From the NCBI GenBank assembly GCA_007570905.1, contig RKSI01000054.1, forward strand, positions 1 to 6,004: a stretch of 6,004 bases of DNA, in the 5' to 3' direction. The position numbers and the translations under genes are program-made. The notes under the pieces were generated by a model. It did not search any database and was not told the DNA's origin. It saw only the letters and a program-made list of their open reading frames with translations. Every line of letters begins with the position of its first letter. The stretch's first letter is position 1. Source of the stretch: Gammaproteobacteria bacterium (GTDB taxonomy: Bacteria; Pseudomonadota; Gammaproteobacteria; Poriferisulfidales; Oxydemutatoraceae). This document shows, in pieces, positions 1-6,004 of the stretch.

Positions 1-1908
1 ATCGCGGCGGGCGCGCACATCAACGAAGAAACCTACCGGCGGATGTACCGCCAATCCATAGACGCGCCCGAGGAGTTCTGGGCCGAACAGGCGCGCGCCT
101 TTCTCGACTGGTCGCGCCCGTGGGACAAGGTGCTGGAATGGGACTACCGCGAGGGGTTGATACGCTGGTTTGACGGCGCCGAACTGAATGTCTGCCACAA
201 CTGCCTCGACCGCCACCTTGAGCGCCACGCCGACCGCACCGCCGTCATCTGGGAGGGCGACGACCCGGCGCAATCGGAAAGTTTAAGTTACCGCGAACTG
301 CACGCCCGCGTCTGCCGTTTCGCCAACGCGCTGAAAGACCGCGGCGTGAACAAGGGCGACCGCGTCTGCATTTACCTGCCGATGATAGCCGAGGCCGCCG
401 TGGCGATGCTGGCGTGCGCGCGCATCGGCGCGGTGCATTCGGTCGTGTTCGGCGGCTTTTCATCCGAATCGCTGGCCAGCCGCATTCTCGACTCGGACTG
501 CCGCGTCGTCATCACCGCCGACGAGGGCGTGCGCGGCGGCAAGACGGTGCCGCTGAAGCGCAATGTGGACGAGGCGCTGACCAGGTGCCCCGCGGTGCAT
601 CTGGTCGTCGTCGTGCGGCGCACCGGAGGCGCGGCGCCGTTTCACGAGGGCCGCGACGCCTGGTACCACGAACTGTGCGACGCCGCTGCCGCCGATTGCC
701 CCGCCGAGCCTATGGCCGCCGAAGACCCGTTGTTCATCCTTTACACCTCCGGCTCCACCGGCAAGCCCAAGGGCGTGTTGCACACGATGGGCGGCTATCT
801 GCTTTATGCGGCGATGACGCACAAATTCAGTTTTGACTACCGCGACGGCGAGATTTACTGGTGCACCGCCGATGTCGGCTGGATTACCGGGCATTCGTAC
901 ATCGTGTACGGCCCGCTCGCCAACGCCGCGACGACGCTGATGTTTGAGGGCGTGCCGACGCACCCCGACGCCTCGCGCTTCTGGCGCGTGGTGGACAAGC
1001 ACCGCGTCAACATCTTCTACACCGCGCCGACCGCGATTCGCGCGCTGATGCGCCTCGGCGACGATCCGGTGAAGCGGACCGACCGCTCCAGTTTGCGCGT
1101 GCTCGGCAGCGTCGGCGAACCCATCAATCCGGAAGCGTGGCAGTGGTATTACGATGTCGTCGGCGACGGGCGCTGCCCGGTGGTGGACACCTGGTGGCAG
1201 ACCGAGACCGGCGGCCATATGATTACGCCGCTGCCGGGCGCGACGACGCTCAAGCCCGGCTCGGCGACGCGCCCGTTTTTCGGCGTTTGTCCGGCGGTGG
1301 TGGACGACGACGGCAACGAACTGGAGGGCGCGTGCGAGGGCAGCCTCGTCATCACCCGCCCGTGGCCGGGGCAGATGCGCACCGTCTATGGCGACCACCA
1401 ACGTTTCATTGAAACCTATTTCAGCGCCTTCCCCGGCAACTATTTCAGCGGCGACGGCTGCCGCCGCGACGAAGACGGCGACTACTGGATCACCGGGCGC
1501 GTCGACGATGTCATCAATGTTTCCGGCCACCGCCTCGGCACCGCCGAGATTGAAAGCGCGCTGGTGCTGCACGAGCGCGTCGCCGAGGCCGCCGTCGTCG
1601 GCTTTCCGCACGAGGTCAAGGGGCAGGGCATACACGCATATGTGACGCTGATGGCGGGCGTCGCCGGCGATGACGCAATTGAATCCGAACTGCGCGGCCT
1701 GGTGCGAAAGGAAATCGGCTCCATCGCCGCGCCCGATGTCATTCAGTGGACGCCGAACCTGCCGAAGACGCGCTCCGGCAAGATTATGCGCCGCATTTTG
1801 CGAAAACTCGCAAGCGGCGACACCGAAAACCTCGGCGACACCTCGACGCTCGCCGACCCGTCGGCGGTCGAGGAAATCGTCGCCGCCCATCGTTGCAACC
1901 CCACTTGA
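1..1908 (+). CDS. acs: Acetyl-CoA synthetase (AMP-forming acetate--CoA ligase), 5' end cut by window edge
   Basis: Converts acetate, ATP and CoA to acetyl-CoA, AMP and PPi through an acetyl-adenylate, in the cytoplasm. The reading frame is open from base 1. The first residues (IAAGAHINEETYRRMYRQS) align by eye with E. coli Acs from about residue 13, so the true start lies a dozen or so codons upstream and the ATG at 43 is internal. Family motifs are complete: P-loop-like YTSGSTGKPKG (742-774), WWQTETGG with the acetate-pocket tryptophan (1192-1215), YFSGDG with the ribose-binding aspartate (1441-1458), hinge GRVDDVINVSGHR (1495-1533), and PKTRSGKIMRR (1762-1794). The lysine at 1780-1782 in the last motif is the catalytic residue that protein acetyltransferases modify in enteric Acs. 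About 648 residues are expected in full, normal for Acs and longer than typical acyl-CoA ligases. A cytochrome c gene follows after 18 bases, probably in the same operon. Propionyl-CoA synthetase is less likely because the match is closest to Acs. Confidence 0.96.
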   Translation: MAAGAHINEETYRRMYRQSIDAPEEFWAEQARAFLDWSRPWDKVLEWDYREGLIRWFDGAELNVCHNCLDRHLERHADRTAVIWEGDDPAQSESLSYRELHARVCRFANALKDRGVNKGDRVCIYLPMIAEAAVAMLACARIGAVHSVVFGGFSSESLASRILDSDCRVVITADEGVRGGKTVPLKRNVDEALTRCPAVHLVVVVRRTGGAAPFHEGRDAWYHELCDAAAADCPAEPMAAEDPLFILYTSGSTGKPKGVLHTMGGYLLYAAMTHKFSFDYRDGEIYWCTADVGWITGHSYIVYGPLANAATTLMFEGVPTHPDASRFWRVVDKHRVNIFYTAPTAIRALMRLGDDPVKRTDRSSLRVLGSVGEPINPEAWQWYYDVVGDGRCPVVDTWWQTETGGHMITPLPGATTLKPGSATRPFFGVCPAVVDDDGNELEGACEGSLVITRPWPGQMRTVYGDHQRFIETYFSAFPGNYFSGDGCRRDEDGDYWITGRVDDVINVSGHRLGTAEIESALVLHERVAEAAVVGFPHEVKGQGIHAYVTLMAGVAGDDAIESELRGLVRKEIGSIAAPDVIQWTPNLPKTRSGKIMRRILRKLASGDTENLGDTSTLADPSAVEEIVAAHRCNPT

Positions 1909-1909
1909 C

Positions 1910-1915
1910 AGGAGG
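1910..1915 (+). promoter_or_regulatory. Ribosome binding site of the cytochrome c gene
   Basis: AGGAGG is a perfect Shine-Dalgarno core. It lies one base after the acs stop codon and 11 bases before the ATG at 1927, slightly longer than optimal spacing. It fixes the start of the cytochrome gene. With no room for a promoter between the two genes, it also supports translation from an acs-cytochrome message. Confidence 0.8.
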
Positions 1916-1926
1916 CTCAATCCACC

Positions 1927-2322
1927 ATGAACCGCAACAAAAGAATCCCGGCGCCGGCGCTGGCGCTGGCGCTGTCTCTCGCCGCCGCCGCGCCGGCGCA
2001 GGCCGGCGACGCCGAAGCCGGCAAGACGGTATTCATCAAGTGCGGCGTGTGCCACACGCTGGAGAAGGATGTTTCCAAGGTCGGGCCGAGCCTCCACGGC
2101 GTCTTCGGACGCAAGGCGGGAACGCTCTCCAGTTACGCGCTCTACACCGACGCGATGAAAAATTCCGGCGTCGTCTGGGACGACGACACCATCCGCCAAC
2201 TCGTCAAGCAGCCGCGCACCTTCATTGAGGGTACGCGCATGATTTTCCTCGGCCTGAAGGACGACAAGCAGATTGACGACCTGCTGGCCTATCTGAAAAC
2301 CGCGCAGCCGCCGGCGGAGTAG
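1927..2322 (+). CDS. Periplasmic class I cytochrome c (c2/c550-like)
   Basis: A small exported mono-haem electron carrier of 131 residues. The N-terminus has basic residues (MNRNKR), an Ala/Leu hydrophobic core and an AQA site, with predicted cleavage after about residue 26. The mature protein starts GDAEAGKTVF, typical of cytochrome c2 and c550. The single haem site is CGVCH (Cys39, Cys42, His43). GPSLHGVFGRKAG (53-65), YTDAMKNSGVVWDD (73-86) and GTRMIFLGL (102-110) are conserved class I segments, with Met105 the likely second axial ligand. The C-terminal helix contains LLAYLK. The gene sits 18 bases after acs and points toward an operon of the PQQ-alcohol-dehydrogenase-associated type. Inference: it takes electrons from a periplasmic quinoprotein dehydrogenase and passes them to a terminal oxidase. 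The family assignment is firm; the physiological partner is not shown by the sequence. Confidence 0.93.
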   Translation: MNRNKRIPAPALALALSLAAAAPAQAGDAEAGKTVFIKCGVCHTLEKDVSKVGPSLHGVFGRKAGTLSSYALYTDAMKNSGVVWDDDTIRQLVKQPRTFIEGTRMIFLGLKDDKQIDDLLAYLKTAQPPAE

Positions 2323-2328
2323 GGCCGC

Positions 2329-2343
2329 GCGGCGGGGCGCCGC
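2329..2343. terminator. Possible GC hairpin between convergent genes
   Basis: GCGGCG (2329-2334) can pair with CGCCGC (2338-2343) around a GGG loop in the 23-base gap between the convergent cytochrome and permease genes. Position suits a shared bidirectional terminator. No T-run follows on either strand and such GC palindromes are easily found by chance in this composition, so this is weak. Confidence 0.25.
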
Positions 2344-2345
2344 CG

Positions 2346-3185
2346 TTAGCCGCCCTTGCGCCGGATGCCGAGCAGCCCGCGCGACGGGTCGTAGCCGATG
2401 ACGGCGAGCGCGGTGAACAGCGCGGTCGTCGCCAGCACCACCCAGAACGCCTGCGCGCTGAACGAGGTGTAGAGCGAGAAGCGCACCAGTTCCACCGCGT
2501 GCGTGAACGGGTTGTAGTTGCAGATGTGGTACAGCAACACGCTCGACTCCCTGATGCGCCACAGCGGGTAAAGCGCCGACGAGGTGAAGAACATCGGGAA
2601 AATTACGAAGTTCATGATGCCGGCGAAGTTCTCCAGTTGCTTGATGATCGACGACAGAAACAACCCCAGCGAACCCAGCATCAGCCCGGTCAGAAACAGC
2701 GCCGGCAGCAGCGCCGCATAGCCCGCCGCCGGCGGGCGCACATCCCAAAACCACGCCACCAGCAGAAACACATACACCTGCAGCACCGAAATCGCGGCGC
2801 CCGCCATCAGTTTGCTGACCAGCAGATACCATCGCGGCGCCGGGCTGGTCAGCAGGATGCGCATGCTGCCCATCTCGCGGTCATAGACCATGGAAAGCGA
2901 GGTCTGCATGCCGCTGAACAGTTGAATCATGCCTATCAGCCCGGGCGTGATGTATTCCTCATAAAGCACATATGTCTGGTACGGCGGAATGATGGACACG
3001 CCGAGCACCGAGCGAAAACCGGCGGCGAAGATGAACAGCCACACCAGCGGGCGCACCAGCGCCGCGATGAAGCGCTCGCGCTGCTGGATAAAGCGCAGCA
3101 TCTCGCGCCGCACGATGCCGGCGGTGAAATGAAAGAAAGCGGCGCCGGCCAGTCGGTCGGCGCCCTTGTCGGCGGGCGTCGTCAT
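2346..3185 (-). CDS. ABC-2 type transporter permease, PQQ-alcohol-dehydrogenase-associated type
   Basis: Integral inner-membrane subunit, 279 residues from the ATG at 3183-3185. About six hydrophobic segments are visible near residues 39-57, 80-95, 123-147, 155-181, 187-207 and 246-264, the usual ABC-2 (exporter-like, NodJ/DrrB-type) topology. The conserved region YDREMGSMRILLTSPAP (101-117) after the second segment is characteristic of this family. The reading frame also allows a GTG at 3257 (303 residues), but that would overlap the end of the ATPase gene by 62 bases with a non-family N-terminus. The ATG at 3185 lies 10 bases after the ATPase stop and gives a normal start (MTTPADKGADRLAG). 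No strong Shine-Dalgarno is visible, so translational coupling to the ATPase is likely. It is the last gene of the minus-strand operon. The substrate is unknown. Confidence 0.88.
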   Translation of the reverse strand: MTTPADKGADRLAGAAFFHFTAGIVRREMLRFIQQRERFIAALVRPLVWLFIFAAGFRSVLGVSIIPPYQTYVLYEEYITPGLIGMIQLFSGMQTSLSMVYDREMGSMRILLTSPAPRWYLLVSKLMAGAAISVLQVYVFLLVAWFWDVRPPAAGYAALLPALFLTGLMLGSLGLFLSSIIKQLENFAGIMNFVIFPMFFTSSALYPLWRIRESSVLLYHICNYNPFTHAVELVRFSLYTSFSAQAFWVVLATTALFTALAVIGYDPSRGLLGIRRKGG

Positions 3186-3195
3186 GCCGGATGCG

Positions 3196-3918
3196 TCACA
3201 GAAAAGCCGCCAGTTGGCTTCGCATGGCGGCGGGTTCGGCGCAACCGGCCAGTTCACCGGCGGCGCCGGTCTTCGTCAGGCGGCCCTTTTTCAGCACCAG
3301 CAGCGCGTCATCGGCGTGCACCTCGTCGAGCAGGTGTGTGGTCCACAGCGCCGACAGCCCGCGCCCGCACAGCGCGCGGACATGCCCGAGTATCGCCTCG
3401 CGGCCCGGCACATCCAGGCCGAAGGTCGGCTCGTCGAGAATCAGCAGTTCGGGGCGGTGCATCAGCGCGCGCGCGATTTCCACGCGCCGCTGCTGGCCGC
3501 CGCTGAGATGGCGTATTTTGTCGTTCATGCGGTCGTCCATGCCGAGGCGCGCTGTTTCCTCTTCGGCGCGCTCACGCGCAAGGCGCGGGGACATGCCGTG
3601 CAAACTCGCCGAATAGCGCAGGTTTTGCCACACCGTCAGGTCGGCGTCGAGCGAGCGTTGCTGAAACACCACGCCGATGCGCCGCAGCGCCCGCGAAGGC
3701 CGTCTTTTCAGGTCGTGTCCGCAAACGCTGATGCGCCCGTCGCGGCTGTGGTAGAGGCCGGTCAGCAGCGAGAACAGCGTGGTCTTGCCGGCGCCGTTGC
3801 TGCCGAGCAACACCGCGAACTGGCCGCGCGCTACGGTGAAGTCAACCGAATCAAGCGCGCGGAAGCCGCCGTAGTTGTGCCCCAGCCCGGCGACCTTAAG
3901 GGCCGGAGTGTCATCCAC
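3196..3918 (-). CDS. ABC transporter ATP-binding protein, PQQ-alcohol-dehydrogenase-associated type
   Basis: Cytoplasmic ATPase subunit of 240 residues, a single complete nucleotide-binding domain. Walker A is GSNGAGKTT (39-47), the Q-loop VVFQQ (83-87), the signature LSGGQQRRVE (138-147), Walker B LLILDEPTFGLD (158-169) and the H-loop TTHL (193-196, His195). All catalytic residues are present. The overall type (EPTFGLD, short C-terminus) is that of ATPases paired with ABC-2 permeases, and the permease follows 10 bases downstream. The start is a GTG at 3916-3918 that overlaps the end of the propeller gene by 8 bases, implying translational coupling. The order binding protein, propeller, ATPase, permease is the one known from PQQ-dependent alcohol dehydrogenase loci. 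Nothing is broken in this gene. Confidence 0.92.
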   Translation of the reverse strand: MDDTPALKVAGLGHNYGGFRALDSVDFTVARGQFAVLLGSNGAGKTTLFSLLTGLYHSRDGRISVCGHDLKRRPSRALRRIGVVFQQRSLDADLTVWQNLRYSASLHGMSPRLARERAEEETARLGMDDRMNDKIRHLSGGQQRRVEIARALMHRPELLILDEPTFGLDVPGREAILGHVRALCGRGLSALWTTHLLDEVHADDALLVLKKGRLTKTGAAGELAGCAEPAAMRSQLAAFL

Positions 3919-4864
3919 CGGCGCGTACCGCGACGCCCCACGGATAGCGCCCCACCGCCACCGACTTGACGACGCGCAGGTCTTCGGTGTCTATCACCGA
4001 GATGTCGTTGCTGACGCCGTTGGTGGTGTAAAGCCTTTTCTCGTCGGGGCTGAAAGCCAGTTGCCACACGCGCGCGCCGACCAGCAGGTATTTCTCCACC
4101 TCAAAGGTCTCGGCATTGATGACGGCGATGCGGCTCGCAGGCCCCAGCGCGACGAACGCGAACCGGTCGTCGTTCGTCAGGCGCACGCCGACCGGCTGTA
4201 TGGATTCGGCCTTGACGCCCGGCAGCGAGAACGAGATGGTTTTCAGCACCTTGCGCGTCGCCGTCTCGATGACGCTGACGGTGCCGCCGATTTCGGCGGA
4301 AACCCACACCTGCTTGCCGTCGTGCGTGAACTCGGCGAAGCGCGGGCGGCTGCCGACCAGCACATTGTCAAACACCTCAAAGGTGGCGGTGTTGATGAAG
4401 TGCGCCATGTTGGTCGTCTCTGAAGTGTTGACCAGCGTCTTGCCGTCGGGGCTGACGCCCATGCCCTCCGGCTCGACGCCGACCGGGATTTCCTTGATGA
4501 TGCGGTTGCGCCCGATGTCAATCACCGAGATCATGTTGTCGTCCTCGTTGGCGACATAGAGTATTGTTCCGTCCGGCGACAGCGTCATCAGTTCGGGGTC
4601 GGGGCCGGACAGCAGCGAACCGGTGACCTTGCGGCTGTCGAGGTCTATCATCTGAATCTCGTCGTCGTCGCTGGCGCACAGGTAGAGAATTTTCTGGTCC
4701 TTGCTGACGGCGATGCCGCGCGGGCGCTGCCCGACCTTGATGAGATCAACCACCTCGAGCGTCTCGCTGTCAATGACGCTGACGGTGTTGTCCTTCTCGT
4801 TTGAGACATAAATCGTGTGCGCCGCCGCCGCCAGCGCCGGCGGCGCAATCTGCGCCCCGGCCAA
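3911..4864 (-). CDS. YVTN-type beta-propeller protein, PQQ-catabolism-associated, with truncated N-terminus
   Basis: A repeat protein of 317 residues. Seven blades of about 42 residues can be read, each with a core like YVSNEKDNTVSVID: starting near residue 18, then ILYLCASDDDEIQMID, ILYVANEDDNMISVID, TLVNTSETTNMAHFIN, QVWVSAEIGGTVSVIE, FAFVALGPASRIAVIN and RLYTTNGVSNDISVID. VGxxPxG turns follow most blades. Such proteins are normally exported to the periplasm, and this one accompanies the ABC transporter of PQQ-alcohol-dehydrogenase loci; its molecular role is unknown. The start is unsatisfactory. The only upstream start is TTG at 4862-4864, with no Shine-Dalgarno, and an in-frame TAA lies five codons before it. 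The first 15 residues (LAGAQIAPPALAAAA) look like the last part of a signal peptide without its basic end. The propeller itself appears intact. The end overlaps the ATPase start by 8 bases. Confidence 0.88.
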   Translation of the reverse strand: MAGAQIAPPALAAAAHTIYVSNEKDNTVSVIDSETLEVVDLIKVGQRPRGIAVSKDQKILYLCASDDDEIQMIDLDSRKVTGSLLSGPDPELMTLSPDGTILYVANEDDNMISVIDIGRNRIIKEIPVGVEPEGMGVSPDGKTLVNTSETTNMAHFINTATFEVFDNVLVGSRPRFAEFTHDGKQVWVSAEIGGTVSVIETATRKVLKTISFSLPGVKAESIQPVGVRLTNDDRFAFVALGPASRIAVINAETFEVEKYLLVGARVWQLAFSPDEKRLYTTNGVSNDISVIDTEDLRVVKSVAVGRYPWGVAVRAGG

Positions 4865-5672
4865 TGCGGTGCCAGGTTAGCGGCGCCAGACCCTGGGTGC
4901 CGGCCACCGGGCGCGGCTCCCAGGTGCGGTAGGCCAGGTATTCGCCGAACTCGCCGACTCCGTCGGCGACGATGAGCACATCATATTCCACATCCTGTGT
5001 GAACACCGGCACCGTCGAGGCCGCGGTTCGCCGCATGTCCGGCCCGTATTCCCATTTCTTGTCGGCGACTATCTTGCCGCCGAACTTCTTCGCCGCGCGG
5101 CGCACGGCGGCGGCGAAACCGATGTCGTTGCCGCGCCGCCCGACGACCAGAAACCATCGCGGCCATTTGCGCGCAACCAGGTATTGCGCCAGCGCGTCGG
5201 CGCGCATGGAGTGGCTGGGCGCGATGTGCAGGATGTTGCGCCGGCACTGCATCGTGCGCAGCGTGTCGTCGCCGGCGCCGACATTGTAAAACCACGACTC
5301 GCGCCCGGCTTCCGAATCGGCCAGCGCCGGCAACTCGCCGCCGGGGACATCCACGATAAACTGCCGCACGCCGCGCGCGTGCAGTTCGCTCAGCGCGGCG
5401 CCGGTGTCGCCGTCTTCGGCGAGGACGACGGTTTCCAGCCGGTAGTTGTGGCCGAGAAATTTCCCGGTGGTGTTGTTGTCAATAATGCCCTGCTTGCCGC
5501 CGAGCGCGCCGTCGTCGGCGGGCGGCGGGTCGAGGTTGGACAGTTTCGGCAGTTTTTCCGTTTCTTTTTTCAGGAATGCGATATCAACTGTCTCGACCGC
5601 CGCCGCATCCGCCGCCGGCCACAGCGCCGCCGCCAACCACAGCGCCGCCGCCGTCAGGCGCCGCGCCGCCAT
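4770..5672 (-). CDS. Periplasmic ABC substrate-binding protein, PQQ-alcohol-dehydrogenase-associated; C-terminus lost
   Basis: An exported binding protein of the branched-chain-amino-acid-receptor-like class, 300 residues as read. The signal peptide is MAARR plus an Ala/Leu/Trp core, with cleavage likely near residues 24-26. The mature part starts VETVDIAFLKKE and continues with SNLDPPPADDG, DNNTTGKFLGHNYRLE (65-80), a central PRWFLVVG (171-178) and EFGEYLAYRTWEPRPVAGTQG (241-261), all hallmarks of the family set found with PQQ-dependent alcohol dehydrogenase. Family resemblance stops at TWHR (266-269). The last 31 residues are a Gly/Ala-rich then basic stretch read out of frame from the start of the propeller gene, which it overlaps by 95 bases. 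From memory the family continues roughly 80-110 residues beyond this point, so the second lobe is incomplete and the protein is probably non-functional. The ATG at 5670-5672 overlaps the nitroreductase stop by 19 bases. Confidence 0.85.
   Translation of the reverse strand: MAARRLTAAALWLAAALWPAADAAAVETVDIAFLKKETEKLPKLSNLDPPPADDGALGGKQGIIDNNTTGKFLGHNYRLETVVLAEDGDTGAALSELHARGVRQFIVDVPGGELPALADSEAGRESWFYNVGAGDDTLRTMQCRRNILHIAPSHSMRADALAQYLVARKWPRWFLVVGRRGNDIGFAAAVRRAAKKFGGKIVADKKWEYGPDMRRTAASTVPVFTQDVEYDVLIVADGVGEFGEYLAYRTWEPRPVAGTQGLAPLTWHRIGRGADCAAGAGGGGAHDLCLKREGQHRQRH
5619..5652 (-). repeat. 18-bp tandem repeat in a signal peptide
   Basis: The 16-mer CCACAGCGCCGCCGCC occurs at 5619-5634 and exactly again at 5637-5652, an 18-base period with two copies. 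It encodes AAALWL then AAALWP in the hydrophobic core of the binding-protein signal peptide. An in-frame duplication by slippage is the simplest origin. Confidence 0.75.
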
Positions 5673-6004
5673 ATCTGCGCCAGCGGTTTGCGCGGCGACG
5701 GTTTTTCGCCGTCGGCGAGTTCCGCGGCCAGTTGTTCCGGCGCGCCGATTTCGCCGAGCGCAAAGCCGCAGACAACCCGGTATTTGTTTTCATCCACGCC
5801 GAGCGCGGCGCACACTTCGTCGCGCTTGATGCCGGCCATGCCGTGCGTGTACAGGCCGAGCCGCCGCGCCTGCAATGTCATCGCCATCCACGCCGCGCCG
5901 CAGTCAAACACCGCCGACGCATTCGGCTTGCCGTTGTGGTCAAAGTGCAGGCGCGCGAACAAAAATCCCAGCAGCGACGCGCTGTGCGCCCACCCCTGGT
6001 TGGC
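5654..6004 (-). CDS. Nitroreductase family protein, C-terminal part (5' end beyond the window)
   Basis: A frame open from the right edge to a TGA at 5654-5656, giving 116 residues of C-terminal sequence. It starts ANQGWAHSAS, followed by LLGFLF and then NGKPNASAVFDCGAAWMAMTLQ, ARRLGLYTHGMAG, a KRDEVCAALGV segment, YRVVCGFALGE and a final RKPLAQIW. This is the usual second half of the FMN-dependent nitroreductase fold: the D-x-G-A-A-x-M-x-x-x-LQA helix, GL-x-T/Y-H-x-M, a VVxGFALG strand and the terminal RKPL. These enzymes are cytoplasmic NAD(P)H-dependent flavoproteins with varied substrates, so the reaction cannot be assigned. The last 19 bases overlap the start of the binding-protein gene, which argues for co-transcription. 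A link to alcohol oxidation is not established. A TTG at 5960-5962 is internal, not the start. Confidence 0.82.
   Translation of the reverse strand, partial: ANQGWAHSASLLGFLFARLHFDHNGKPNASAVFDCGAAWMAMTLQARRLGLYTHGMAGIKRDEVCAALGVDENKYRVVCGFALGEIGAPEQLAAELADGEKPSPRKPLAQIWRRGA

Noticed and set aside
460..2832. A 790-codon open frame on the minus strand running antisense to acs and the cytochrome gene and into the permease region
   Set aside because: It lies opposite well-supported genes, its product is Arg/Ala/Gly-rich with no recognisable motif, and high third-position GC routinely opens such antisense frames.
3186..3257. Longer permease start at GTG 3257
   Set aside because: It would overlap the ATPase gene by 62 bases and add 24 residues that look like out-of-frame ATPase sequence. 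The ATG at 3185 fits the operon spacing.
2499..3969. Plus-strand open frames of 335 and 267 codons opposite the permease and ATPase genes
   Set aside because: Both are antisense to genes with complete family motifs, and their products are Arg/Gln/His-rich without domains. They are shadows of the minus-strand genes.
4770..4885. A programmed frameshift restoring binding protein to propeller
   Set aside because: No slippery heptamer or obvious stimulatory structure was seen at the junction, and the family's missing C-terminal lobe is absent from every frame there. Deletion explains more.
3911..5672. A genuine fusion of the binding protein with the propeller
   Set aside because: The two are in different reading frames and the binding-protein frame stops at 4770 inside the propeller gene, so no fused product can be made without a frameshift.
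5584..5680. GCC-rich low-complexity stretch considered as a regulatory repeat or start of a mobile element
   Set aside because: It is explained by the Ala-rich signal peptide of the binding protein and the end of the nitroreductase gene. No inverted terminal repeats or transposase were seen.

Overview
This is a GC-rich window, densely packed with genes. The protein families and the strong third-position G/C bias suggest a proteobacterium. Gammaproteobacteria is my best guess, from the close resemblance of the acetyl-CoA synthetase to enterobacterial and pseudomonad Acs, but the class is not proven by this sequence. Six protein-coding genes occupy almost the whole window. No rRNA, tRNA, CRISPR array or insertion sequence was seen, and no gene-free stretch exceeds about 25 bases.

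Layout. On the + strand from the left edge lies an acetyl-CoA synthetase (1-1908, missing only its first dozen or so codons), followed 18 bases later by a small periplasmic class I cytochrome c (1927-2322). After a 23-base GC-rich gap, a convergent minus-strand operon begins. Read from the right edge inward, it holds the C-terminal part of a nitroreductase-family flavoprotein (6004-5654), a periplasmic ABC-type substrate-binding protein (5672-4770), a seven-bladed YVTN beta-propeller protein (4864-3911), an ABC ATPase (3918-3196) and an ABC-2 type permease (3185-2346). These five genes overlap or nearly touch and are probably co-transcribed from a promoter beyond the right edge.

How they fit together. 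Binding protein, propeller, ATPase and permease in this order match the set known from families named for the PQQ-dependent alcohol dehydrogenase system, whose transported substrate is not established. A c-type cytochrome is the usual electron acceptor of periplasmic quinoprotein alcohol dehydrogenases, and acetyl-CoA synthetase activates the acetate made from ethanol. I therefore infer that the window is one flank of a periplasmic alcohol-oxidation locus. The dehydrogenase, PQQ synthesis genes and aldehyde dehydrogenase are not in the window.

The main anomaly is at about 4862-4880. The binding protein matches its family up to residue about 269, then runs out of frame into the propeller gene. 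The propeller begins with only the tail of a signal peptide, at a TTG with no visible ribosome binding site. This is the footprint of a deletion of a few hundred bases (or an assembly collapse) that removed the end of one gene and the start of the next.
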